Below are positions 1-8,414 of a stretch of DNA of 64,000 nucleotides, one piece after another. A program made the position numbers and the translations under genes. Below the pieces are notes generated by a model that was not told the origin of the DNA, searched no databases, and saw nothing but the letters and a program-made list of their open reading frames with translations. Each line of letters begins with the position of its first letter. Within the stretch, counting starts at the first letter, position 1. The stretch is from Cytidiella melzeri (taxonomy: Eukaryota; Basidiomycota; Agaricomycetes; Polyporales; Irpicaceae), in assembly GCA_022592445.1 (NCBI GenBank), contig JABYQR010000013.1, positions 62,001-126,000 of the forward strand, written 5' to 3'.

Positions 1-27
1 CCACTCTTCCAGCTCTAGACCACACAT

Positions 28-2138
28 ATGGTGCAGTGTACCCCCACTAAAAAGGCCCGAATTTGGACTCTGCATAATGAAGGTGTCAGTGTGGCTGACA
101 TTTGCAAGAAAGTCCCCGTCCACTGGTCCACCATCTATCACACCATTAAAAACCTATCCCACAATCCCGATTTCTATGCAAACAAGCCCAAGACAGGTCG
201 CCCTTGCGTTTTACAAGACTGTGATCTCCGTCACACCACTTTACTCCTGGCACAACAAGAGGCCTGCAACGCTACAGACCTGCAGCGCAAGGCATTCCCA
301 CAACTGGCTGCCCAAACAATGCGTCACAACCTTGCAGAGATTGGGCTGAAGGGATATATGCGTTGACAAAAGCTGTTTCTGTCTGTAGCTCATAGAAAGA
401 AGTGCAAGTGGTGGGCTGGACATGCGACCAGATAGGGGCAGAAAGAGTGGAGGGTAATGGTGTTCTCAGATGAGTCCAACTTTCATCTATTTGGCTCAGA
501 TGGTAGGGAATACTGCCGAAGAAAGACAGGGCAAGGAGTTTTTGGACCGGAACGTGCAGAAGACAGTGAAGCACAGGGGTGAAAGTATCATGGTGTGGGG
601 ATGCATCACTTTGAAGGGAAAAGGAAGGCTATAACGCATTGATGGGAAGATGGATGCAAAGCTTTACTGCTCCATCCTATCAGAGTCTCTTCTGGGCACA
701 TTGGCAGACCAAGATTTGACCTGCTGACAGATCATTTTCCAACAGGACAATGATCCAAAGCACATGTCGAAGCTTGCTACAGCTTGGTTCAAGGAGAACA
801 AGATCACTGTATTGCCCTGGCCTCTGACATGGATAGTCCAACAGAGACCAGATTTTTCCAACATTGTCACAAGTTTACAGCATTAGGCACCTATCTAGAG
901 CACTTATTTTCCAGCTAGGAGTGTTACCGGACCTAACCCTAACCCAGGTCACGTGACATCCTGCCTTATTTATCAATAGTCCAGACCCAAACCCTAGACT
1001 CAATCTGGAGCGGTTCCAGATCAACCTAGGCTATTGTTCTATTGTTCCCCTTTGTGAACCCGATGAGCGGGGAACACTCAGAGCGACAAAACGAGCACAG
1101 AGTTTGGATTGCTTCAACGTCGGGGCAAGGAATCAGTTACGGTAGTTGAATGTAGGTTGTATGTAAGCGTACCTTCAACGTCGGGGCAAGGAATGAAGCC
1201 AAACGACGTTGAAAGAGGTCAAGTATTTATACTACGATAGAAGTCCAGACGGTGTCCAATGAGAAGGTGAGAACTATTGAGAAGAACAAAGAGAAAGAGA
1301 TGAATGTCATGAGAAGGGCAAAGAGTAAGAGATGAATGTCATGACCCCACGGTGGGGTCACAGTCATGCAGCAGGTTTACACCCTTTCAATGTTAGGGAT
1401 TCCCCAGAGATTCCCCCAGTTCTTATTGTCCTATTGTCTTTCGTCTATTGGCTTCTGTCTATTGTTTGGGATTCCCCAGGGATTCCCCCAGTTTCTATTG
1501 TTCTATTGTTCCTATTCTATTGTTCTATTGTTCTACATACCCTGGTCCTTGACAGTTACCCTGGTCCCTTATTGTTTTATTGTTACTCCAGCCCCACAGT
1601 TACTCCAGTCCCTAGTGTGGGAACTTGCGCACAGACCACCCAGCCACAGTATATATAGTAGACCTTACCCTTCCTAGCTCTTCATCTTGACCTCTCTGTT
1701 GTTTGCACTGCTAGGTGAGTTACTGCATGTAACTTAGTATCATACCCTATTAACTCTTTCATTTGCACTGCTAGTATCCGGTCTCCGTGCTTGCTTGCCT
1801 GCTTATATCAACTTTGACCTTGTTGTCGTTGTTGGAGATCTACTTCCACTTCTACTTCCCCTCCTCTCCACCCTTGTTTAGGGTTTATCAGCATAGCAGC
1901 AGTTGCTCCCTGACAGCCTCCAAATCCACCAGATATGAATATTCAGGAGAATGTCTGGGGCCATCTAGAGTGCAAATTACGGGCTCGCAAGCAGCAAACG
2001 TTGAATAAGGAGGAGCTGTGGGAGGCATTGCAGGAGGAGTGGGCAAATTTGGATGATGGGTATATCAAGGGATTGTATGAGTCTCTCCCCACTCGTGCAG
2101 CAGAGCTTATGCAGGCAAAGGGGTTCTATACTAGGTAG
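28..2138 (+). pseudogene. Tc1-family transposase pseudogene
   Basis: The first open stretch (28-366, 112 codons) is the N-terminal helix-turn-helix part of a Tc1-like transposase (ARIWTLHNEGVSVADICKK and then a second helical segment). It ends in a stop right after GYMR. Downstream, the catalytic DDE core is readable only by changing frame: the first aspartate in VFSDESNF (about 460-490), the second in FQQDNDPKH (about 735-765), and the last acidic residue in the NIQENVWGH segment after the LTR (1935-2138). Several stops and frameshifts plus the 1.1-kb insertion between the last two acidic residues make it non-functional. What is seen: HTH, DDE blocks and lesions. What is inferred: cut-and-paste transposase ancestry. 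Confidence 0.85.
825..1915 (+). mobile_element. Solo LTR (1,091 bp) inserted in Tc1 copy 1
   Basis: The segment begins TG and ends CA and is flanked by a perfect 5-bp direct repeat GCCTC (820-824 and 1916-1920). Tc1 copy 2 shows the empty site with a single GCCTC in the same context. TG...CA ends with a 5-bp target duplication are the classical signature of an LTR retrotransposon. No coding interior is present, so it is a solo LTR left by LTR-LTR recombination. A TATA box (about 1650-1658, TATATATA) followed by a pyrimidine-rich leader suggests a U3-R promoter reading on the plus strand. The U3 part contains several short direct repeats. Confidence 0.85.
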
Positions 2139-2225
2139 TAATTTTACCAGAGTTTTTTGACAAATTTTTACATAGAATAGTCGACATGATGCACAATAGT
2201 AGCAGTACAACATGCGGGTGCTAAA

Positions 2226-2827
2226 CGCAGCTTCTGCACGGTGAGACACTGAGTCACGCTTCAAACTAAGAACAACCTTAAAGACAACACAACCAACCAC
2301 GAAGTGGCAATAGAAGTGTAAAGGTGTGGAAGCGCGGAAGTGTTCAAGTGTGCAAGGTGGTCTTAGAGTCCTAGTTTTACCTGTGCTAGAAAGAGCGACA
2401 AGGTTTGTGATAAAGTTTATGTGAAAAGAGCTAGACGGGCAGCTACCATGCGTATCGCGGGTAAAAAGGGCAAGACGGCACGGTGAAAGCGAAAGAGTTT
2501 TAGCGTGGCTCAAAGAGAACGCGCGGGAGACGTCGCGACTTGTAGGAAAACGGCGCGCGAAGAGACGCAGATGATAAACGCAGGCGCAATATGAATCTCG
2601 AACACAAAACACGGTTGCTGGTGAAGATGAAGAAGTCGCTGTAAAACGCGGGCGCAGTGAAAGTGAACGCAGTAAGCTCGACGCAGTGAAGGTGAAACGC
2701 AACGCAGTAACACAGTAAAATAACGCAGTTTAAAAAGTAAACGCAGTATAACAAAGCCGAAAGGAACCGTAGAGGAAGATAAACTAATGGAGCGCAGGTC
2801 GCAGCGCAAGGCTATGCGAGATCACAG
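2226..2827. other. Non-coding low-complexity stretch with clustered CGCAGT motifs
   Basis: No supported gene. The plus strand is purine-rich, and the open frames on the minus strand (for example 1977-2702) translate to Ser/Arg/Leu/Phe-rich low-complexity sequence that looks like a by-product of that composition. Between about 2650 and 2756 the hexamer CGCAGT occurs six times at irregular spacing, often as AACGCAGT. It may be the degraded 3' part of the unit that carries the 2828-3355 ORF. Confidence 0.5.
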
Positions 2828-3355
2828 TCAATTTGACTTGACAGACTGCGCGCGGGGGCGGTAGTGTAGAACAACACTTCCCGAGCAGCGGTGCGTATTG
2901 CAAGCGAATGCATGGCCAACGATGACGTTGGTAGAGCTGGTAAGATTGAACTGCACTAGTTCGCACTCGTGGTCCTCGCCTTCAAAGTCTGGAGACAGCC
3001 AACAATCTGGGTGCGGTGCGCGTGGGCGATCACAGTCAAGCGGGACAAAAGGTCCTGAACGTAGGGGAATTGGGTGATCGCTCTGAGTGTCGCAGTAAGA
3101 GCAGTTATCAAGCGAGTCCGCGACGGAGGCAACAGACGACGCTGGCAAGGGTGATTTAGGAGTTGATCTCTCAGGGGAGACCGTAGGCGCTGCTGAGGGT
3201 TCTGGCGGCGGCGTGGGCGCGGGGATGATGGGGTAACAGCGTAGAACCTCGCGCGGGCGCAGGCGGTAAGGGCAGCGACCATCAGGTAGGTGGGGAACGG
3301 TGGGACAGTAACGGCAGACTTGAGGCGGGTTGTCGTTGGTAGACGCAGCGGACAT
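2828..3355 (-). CDS. Hypothetical protein with C-x2-C pairs
   Basis: Single-exon ORF of 175 codons. I do not recognise the family. The N-terminus has a C-x2-C pair followed by a third Cys (VCRYCP ... DGRCPYR, residues about 14-29). A Pro/Ser-rich middle follows, then a second C-x2-C (NCSYCDTQ) and scattered later Cys and His (DCW, HECE, CNTHRC). This could be a small zinc-binding protein, but spacing matches no family I know. A strong TATA box lies about 150 bp upstream of the ATG on the same strand, which supports transcription. It sits among transposon remnants, so it may belong to a mobile element. The ATG is the first in frame. Confidence 0.4.
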   Translation of the reverse strand: MSAASTNDNPPQVCRYCPTVPHLPDGRCPYRLRPREVLRCYPIIPAPTPPPEPSAAPTVSPERSTPKSPLPASSVASVADSLDNCSYCDTQSDHPIPLRSGPFVPLDCDRPRAPHPDCWLSPDFEGEDHECELVQFNLTSSTNVIVGHAFACNTHRCSGSVVLHYRPRAQSVKSN

Positions 3356-3502
3356 AAACGTGGAAGAAGTCGCAGTGAGACAACGCAGAAGAAGCTACAG
3401 CTATGGGCGCAAAGAGACTCCCTCGACGCGAGCGCAAAGCGTAAAGTGAACTCTCGAAACTGGGGTGGGGATTGATTGATTTTTTACACAGTACAAGCAA
3501 CA

Positions 3503-3514
3503 CCCTTTTATATA
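3503..3514 (-). promoter_or_regulatory. TATA box upstream of the 2828-3355 ORF
   Basis: On the minus strand the sequence reads TATATAAAAGGG, close to an ideal TATA box. It lies about 150 bp before the ATG at 3355, predicting a start near 3475-3485 and a leader of about 120 nt. Confidence 0.55.
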
Positions 3515-3539
3515 CCCTAAAGACCCTCTCCTAAACCTT

Positions 3540-4095
3540 TCCTTCTATGTCCTAAACCCAAACGCGAGAGGGAAGAAACAGGGTGGCAGAATACTTCCGT
3601 CTGCAGAGGCAAAATGTCCAGCGAGTCGACGCCCGGCAGGACACAGCGTTGGTCGACGCGGAGTAGCGGCGCGTGCCCTTTCACTGAAGAGGCGCCAACC
3701 GTTGCGAGCAGGTGATGAGGCGCTGTCCAGGAGTTGCACAGCGTGGCGTGATAGGAGTCTTCCTGAAACAAGGTTCGCGAGTCAAGTTTCTTCTACCGTC
3801 GGTCCAACCCGCGTCCGAAACACTTGGTGGCTGGCCGGCCCATGCTCCGATGCAAAAGGGGCGTGTCTGTGTGTCAGAGTTCGGTGCGATTCCTTGGCCT
3901 CGGATGTTTCCGGCGCGTTGCTCCTTGTCAAGTCCTCAGATCCTCGGCGGACTCCTCGTGACCTCGGTGAACTCCTCGTGCCCGTGACGCTGGGAAAGTG
4001 GAGGGACTTGCCGCTCAGGATGACGCGGGCCGCGCAAATGGCGGGCTGCTGCCGGGTCTCCGCGCCTAGCCGATTTCCGGGTGTATCAACGGATC
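3540..4095. other. GC-rich stretch without a supported gene
   Basis: Both strands have overlapping open frames (3702-4187 plus, 3782-4147 minus) caused by GC-rich codon-neutral sequence. None shows a domain, a plausible start context or introns. If the minus-strand TATA box at 3503-3514 belongs to an LTR, this would be its U3 region, but no TG/CA ends or target duplication were found. Confidence 0.4.
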
Positions 4096-4277
4096 GTGCA
4101 CTATTATTTGCACACAACGCAGACCAAGTCATTTCTACTAAGAACATGATTTGTACATTGTATATAGTGTGTGAAAATTGTAAGTAGATTAAAATGCACA
4201 GAAATGAGCTCGCACGATGAGAAAATCATCGCGCACTTGTAGTGTTGCAACACTTTTTGCCGCTACTGTATCTGCAG
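4096..4277 (+). repeat. Dispersed repeat R1 (pairs with 5838-6040)
   Basis: About 180 bp shared in direct orientation with 5838-6040. Common landmarks in order are GTGCA...TTGCACACAA, AAGAACATGAT, TATATAGTGTGTG, GAAATGAGCTC, GATGAGAAAA and AGTGTTGCAA...GCTACTG. R1 joins directly to the 5'-truncated end of Tc1 copy 2, so it is either part of a larger repeat into which Tc1 inserted or a terminal part of a different element. Confidence 0.6.
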
Positions 4278-5157
4278 CTCATCAGAAGGAGTGGAAGTGG
4301 TGTGCCAGACATGCCACAAAATGGGGACTGAGAAAGTGGGGGGTAATGTGTAAGCAATCTGAACTCCGACATCATAACCATTATGCCAAAAGGCAGTTTA
4401 ACTGAGATGTTATCATCTCAGTTGTATCAGAGTATATATGCTGTTCTGAGCACTGTGCTAACCTGCACCAGGGTCACATAATGGTATTCTCAGATGAGTC
4501 AAATTTTGACCTTTTTGGCCCAGATGGGAGGGAATACTGCCAAAGAAGACGGGGTGAGGAGTTTATGGATTAGAATGTGCAGAAGACAGTGAAGCACAGG
4601 GGCAGAAGTATCATGAAGTGGGAATGCATCACCTCTAAGGGAAAAGGAAGGCTACACTAAATTGATGTGAAGATGGATGCAAAGCTTTACTGCTCCATCC
4701 TATCAGAGTCACTGCTGGGCACCTTGGCAGATCTAAATTTGACCTGCTGACAAATCATTTCTTAACAGGACAATGATTCAAATTAGACATCAAAGCTTGC
4801 CACAGCTTGGCTCAAGGAGAACAAGATCACTGTATTGCCCTGGCCTCCAAATTTACCAGATATGAATATTCTGGAGAATGTTTGGGACCATTTAAACCAC
4901 AAATTACAGGCTCACAAGCAGCAGCCATTCAATAAGGAGGAGATGTGGGAGGCATTGCAGGAGGAGAGAGCTATTCTGAATAATGGGTATAGCAAGGGAT
5001 TATTTGAGTCTCTCCCCACCTGTGCAGCAGAGCTTATGCAGACAAAGGGGTCTTATACCAGATACTCATTTTTCTGGATTTTATACAAAGTTGTACATAG
5101 AAAAGTTGAGATGATGCACAATAGTAGTAGTACAATGCACAGGTGTGTTACAGATGG
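4278..5157 (+). pseudogene. Tc1-family transposase, copy 2 (5'-truncated, interrupted)
   Basis: This copy begins within the transposase, where copy 1 reads AHRKKCKWW, and lacks the whole helix-turn-helix domain. It aligns with copy 1 through the first aspartate (SDESNF, just after the 130-bp insertion), the KHRG...KGKGR stretch, the second aspartate region (here degraded) and the final acidic block. The best open piece is 4835-5203, containing PDMNILENVWDH. Internal stops and the 130-bp insertion at 4349-4478 inactivate it. It gives the uninterrupted reference for the solo-LTR site in copy 1. Confidence 0.8.
4349..4478 (+). mobile_element. 130-bp solo-LTR-like insertion with internal hairpin
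   Basis: The insertion starts TGTAAGC and ends GGGTCACA (TG...CA). It is flanked by a perfect 5-bp repeat TAATG (4344-4348 and 4479-4483). Tc1 copy 1 has the empty site with one TAATG in the same context. It contains a perfect inverted repeat, AACTGAGATG / CATCTCAGTT with a 4-nt loop (4400-4423), followed by TATATATG (about 4433-4440), a possible TATA box. Size, ends and target duplication fit a very short solo LTR, as in terminal-repeat retrotransposons in miniature. No coding capacity. Confidence 0.75.
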
Positions 5158-5837
5158 TCTTCACACTCTACTATTTTCATTTCTTTATCATATTTGTAGC
5201 TAGCTATTTCTCTGCCTTTACTTTGACGATCTAACTCGTCCTTTCCCCATCACTTTGAATTTCTTGTCATCTCTGTCCAACACAGACTATTATGTCATTG
5301 ACTGCCTTTTCTTCTTTATTGCTACGTTGGACCTGACTCTGATTGGTTACAATTGCCTTAGTTTCACCCTTGGCTCTTTCATGACTCTGTCACCATTCTA
5401 TCAGGTCCAACCCCATCTATCTCCTGTTTTGGGTCAAACCCCTTTTCTATTGTTCAATGGCTCATTTTCCACCTTTCTGTTGTCCCTTGTTCTTGCGCCT
5501 TGATGGTTTCTTCTTCTATTGGCTTGCCAAAGTAGCTATTGTTTCTTGTCTAATGTTCTCCCTTTTCATTCCTCTGATTTGTTACCACTACGTTGGACTG
5601 GTCCAAAAGTAGCTAGGGCAACATGTATAAATAGCCGCTAGACATGGGGCTAGAGCCTCAGTCTATCCACTTTGTATCAATCCATCATCTGCCTGCCACT
5701 GTGCTTGACAGCAACTGCACAGCCCACACCATCATTCAATGTTGTGTGTAGTTACACCAAGGGGTTTTGACTTGACAACTTGTCTCCTGACAATAGTCAG
5801 TCTTAACAGGGTGCCTAATGTGACTTTTGTGCAGATT
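5158..5837 (+). other. AT-rich spacer with a promoter-like TATA box, possible LTR fragment
   Basis: No gene supported. The open frames 5255-5503 and 5739-6005 lack family features. TATAAATA at 5626-5633 is followed by a pyrimidine-rich stretch, a layout similar to the U3/R of the solo LTR at 825-1915, but I could not define TG/CA ends or a target duplication. Similarity between the two Tc1 copies stops just before this segment. Confidence 0.35.
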
Positions 5838-6040
5838 GTGCACATTTTTTGCACACAATGCAGCTCAAGCTCTTTTTTTGGAAAAAAAAAACTTTATTTC
5901 ACCAAGAACATGATTATTACATGGTATATAGTGTGTGGAAATCAAAACAGAACAAAACATGTGGAAATGAGCTCACATGATGAGAAAAGTGTTGCATGCT
6001 CATAGTGTTGCAAAACTTTTTTTGCTGCTACTGCATGTAG
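5838..6040 (+). repeat. Dispersed repeat R2 (pairs with 4096-4277)
   Basis: Second copy of the repeat described at 4096-4277, same orientation, about 1.74 kb downstream. It carries a small A-rich expansion (9 or more A after TTTTTTTGG) missing from R1. After the shared GCTACTGC end the two copies are followed by unrelated sequence, so the right boundary is near 6040. Confidence 0.6.
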
Positions 6041-6170
6041 AGCACACCTGGTTCAGGTGATGTGAAAAATGCCAGACTCTGACAGCCCTGGCTGTGGTAA
6101 CTAGGCTATTGCATGGCATGTGTGGAATATCTTGGTGAACACATTTTGGATGCCCCTTGACCTAGGGGAC

Positions 6171-6180
6171 CTATATAAGA
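6171..6180 (+). promoter_or_regulatory. TATA box of the 6234 pseudogene
   Basis: CTATATAAGA, about 54 bp before an ATG at 6234, with a short pyrimidine-rich leader between. Spacing is good for a fungal core promoter. Confidence 0.5.
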
Positions 6181-6233
6181 GGATGCAAGCTTGTCAAAAT
6201 CAACTTTTCTAACATTCTCCCATCCATAGCACA

Positions 6234-6493
6234 ATGTTTGGAGATAACAGGGACATATGTGTTGTGGGTACTGTTAACATTAATCACATTACTCAGGGTG
6301 TTGTGAACAATGGTGCCAGTGCCCAGAGGCTGTGCGCAATGGTTGGACTCTGATAGAGCAATCAATGCATATTGAGAGGCAGGAGATTATTGATGAGTAT
6401 TTATCTAATGTTGCAAACTCACAGTATAGTTGTTCAGAGTTGGCACAGCCACACTGCTCGCAGCTGGCAGTGCCTGCTTTGCAACCAGTCTGA
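6234..6493 (+). pseudogene. Short frameshifted gene remnant behind a TATA box
   Basis: From ATG 6234 a 39-codon frame (MFGDNRDICVVGTVNINHIT...) ends at 6351-6353. A one-base shift just before that stop continues as ...IERQEIIDEYLSNVAN... to a stop at 6491-6493. The two frames together look like one protein of about 85 residues broken by a single-base indel. I do not recognise the family. Short N-terminal blocks of this hydrophobic-polar style occur in fungal repeat-protein genes, so it could be the truncated 5' end of a larger gene. The good TATA box argues that it was once expressed. Confidence 0.35.
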
Positions 6494-6636
6494 TGGGCCC
6501 TCTAATGTTATATATGCTGTGTGATGCCAGGTGCTTGCCATAACCCTTTGTGAGGGGAACAGTTAGATGTGTGTAATCCCATCAGGAGAGCAGTAGCTCA
6601 TCCTGCGAGCTTCAAAGTAGCCAGGGGGGATATAAA

Positions 6637-7020
6637 ATGAACTCTCCCTCAGAGAGAGGCTTGAAACAAGTGCCCTGTCTTCTTCAACCAAAACTCCTCA
6701 GCATCCCAACTTCCATCATTGACACCCTACCCTTCGCCAGCCATGACCGCCATTGGGCTTCCTCCCTGCAAAACAATGCTGCACATCTGCTCACAGGCCT
6801 GCCATGTGGGTGTACGTTGTTGATCGGCCTGTGGCCTTCCCAACACCGGACCTGGTCTTCAGAGTGCATCCCACACTTCTACGTCGGACAGCTCTGCGCA
6901 AAGCAGAGGGATGGTGAGTTTGGACTATGCTGCGAAGCACTGCACAAGAGGGTTGTCGAGGGGGGGAATGGACAGGTTGAGTTGGTCGGAATTGTCAATT
7001 CACCCAGGGATGACAAGTGA
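6637..7020 (+). CDS. Hypothetical ORF, doubtful
   Basis: 127-codon ORF starting right after TATAAA (about 6630), too close for that box to drive this ATG. The translation has no recognisable domain and no obvious introns. A second frame overlaps it (6911-7144). Possibly another transposon-region fragment. Listed because nothing else accounts for the open stretch, but it may be chance. Confidence 0.2.
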   Translation: MNSPSERGLKQVPCLLQPKLLSIPTSIIDTLPFASHDRHWASSLQNNAAHLLTGLPCGCTLLIGLWPSQHRTWSSECIPHFYVGQLCAKQRDGEFGLCCEALHKRVVEGGNGQVELVGIVNSPRDDK

Positions 7021-7942
7021 GGCGGGAGATCCGGCTCAATCCAGAGGGATCAACTGCCTCTGCCGGCTTGGACATGTAGGTTTGGATTGGAGAGCAATGA
7101 AAGAAGTGCATCGCGAATGGATTGGTGGTAGGTGTTTGGCATAGTATGGCTCATTGGCTCCAGTGCCTAATGAGGTGGTGGTGGTACAGGTCCAAGAAGG
7201 GATGAATGCGGCAACAATCAGGCCCTGAATTATATCTAGCGTATCCCACACTTGAATTGCTTCGCTGTTTTCTTGTTTCCCAAGTCCCTACGCCTGCTTC
7301 AACCAAGCTTTCAACAAACAAAACTTCTTGATGAAATGTTTCTCAAATCTCGGAGTGTTGTCAGCAAGTGCATGAATTAACCTACACCCGGATAGACGTT
7401 CGGGCTCCCTGTCTTTTCTTTCTTTCTCCGCTCCCTAAACAGAGACGTGCGCGTGGACCGTCTGGGACTAACCGCGACCGTGCCTGTCTCCCTTTCTCCC
7501 TGACGTCTGGGACCGAGACTACCTGACTGATTCATGTCAGAAAGTATCAACTCGAAACCAGTAAACATTACGAAAATGTACAGCTCAATTCAATGGCGAT
7601 TTGGGCAGTGTACACGACGTGGTGCTCAACCTATCTCTGTATCTCATTAGCGGACCATCGAGAACTAACCTTGGCCGCCAGCCTGTCTAGATCACTTGGA
7701 GCCTCATAGCGACTCGGAAGTAGACGAAGGAATACACGTGCATGAGATTGCAATAGAACGCATGATGATGAGGCTGGGAGGGGGCATACCGTGGCTATAG
7801 TAGCAAAGGTGGACGCCAGATAGGAAATGACTGCGACTCGAATCTATCACCGGCACGATGTATTTGGCCTGACAATATAGGGCAGCAGAAAACGATGAAA
7901 TACGAGAATCCCATGAATCGAGCCATAAGTGATATACATGAT
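7021..7942. other. Intergenic, no gene seen
   Basis: Right border of the transposon-rich part and 3' flank of RPL34. Short overlapping open frames only. A C/T-rich run (CTTTTCTTTCTTTCTC) lies around 7412-7427. Confidence 0.6.
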
Positions 7943-8414
7943 TTACTTGCGGCCGGCGGGCTTTTGCTGGGACTTGATGACCTTCTTCACAATTTTGGCC
8001 TCCTCGACCAAGAACGCGCGAAGAATGCTGATGAGAATCAAAGTCAGTGGAGAGTGTTCTATAGTATCTCCATCATGCCACGCACCGCTGCTTGACGCAG
8101 TCTCCGCATCGCGAACCACCGTATGCCCGGCGAACAGTCTTCTGCCTCTTGGAGATTGTGGCGTATTGACGAGGGCGGAGGGCAGGGATCTGAATCCAAG
8201 AGAGTGTCATGAGCATTATGAGAACATCGTTGGTGCCAGTGCTTCATAGACGTACACCGGGGAGAGCAACACCACAATCGCCGCACTTGGGCGAAGTGGC
8301 AAGCTTTTTCAAGTGGTGGTAGACAAGCTTGCCACCAGGGGTCTTCACCACACGCCGACGGTTCGAAGTGGTGTTATACGGAGTACGCTTGCGGATGGTA
8401 ACACGTTGGGCCAT
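7943..8414 (-). CDS. RPL34: 60S ribosomal protein L34 (eL34)
   Basis: Three exons: 8256-8414, 8086-8189 and 7943-8027, giving 115 residues, the usual eL34 length. The start MAQRVTIRKRTPYNTTSNRR and the block RPRQYATISKRQKTVRRAYG match the family closely. The zinc-type Cys pairs CGDC (near residue 44) and CGDC (near 82) are intact, and the tail is basic (QQKPAGRK). Introns of 66 and 58 bp have clean GTACGT and GTGCGT donors. Component of the large ribosomal subunit, nuclear-imported and then cytosolic. The 1.2-kb upstream space is shared with the divergent membrane-protein gene at 9641. Confidence 0.95.

Larger units (their letters stand above)
1..2225 (+). mobile_element. Tc1/mariner-type DNA transposon, copy 1 (decayed, interrupted)
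   Basis: Remnant of a Tc1-family element. Its left end is cut off by the window edge or lost. The right end is placed near 2225, where similarity to a second copy (about 4278-5157) stops; both copies end in the same stretch containing ATGATGCACAATAGTAG. The two copies align over most of the catalytic region, so each shows what the other looked like before later insertions. This copy is split by a solo LTR at 825-1915. No terminal inverted repeat could be identified, so the ends are approximate. Confidence 0.8.

Noticed and set aside
1977..2702. 241-codon minus-strand ORF over the 3' end of Tc1 copy 1 and the CGCAGT region
   Set aside because: It crosses from transposon sequence into low-complexity DNA, and its translation is Ser/Arg/Leu/Phe-rich with no domain.
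3503..4095. A third LTR, read on the minus strand with the 3503 TATA box
   Set aside because: Only the TATA box fits; no TG/CA ends, target duplication or primer-binding site could be placed.
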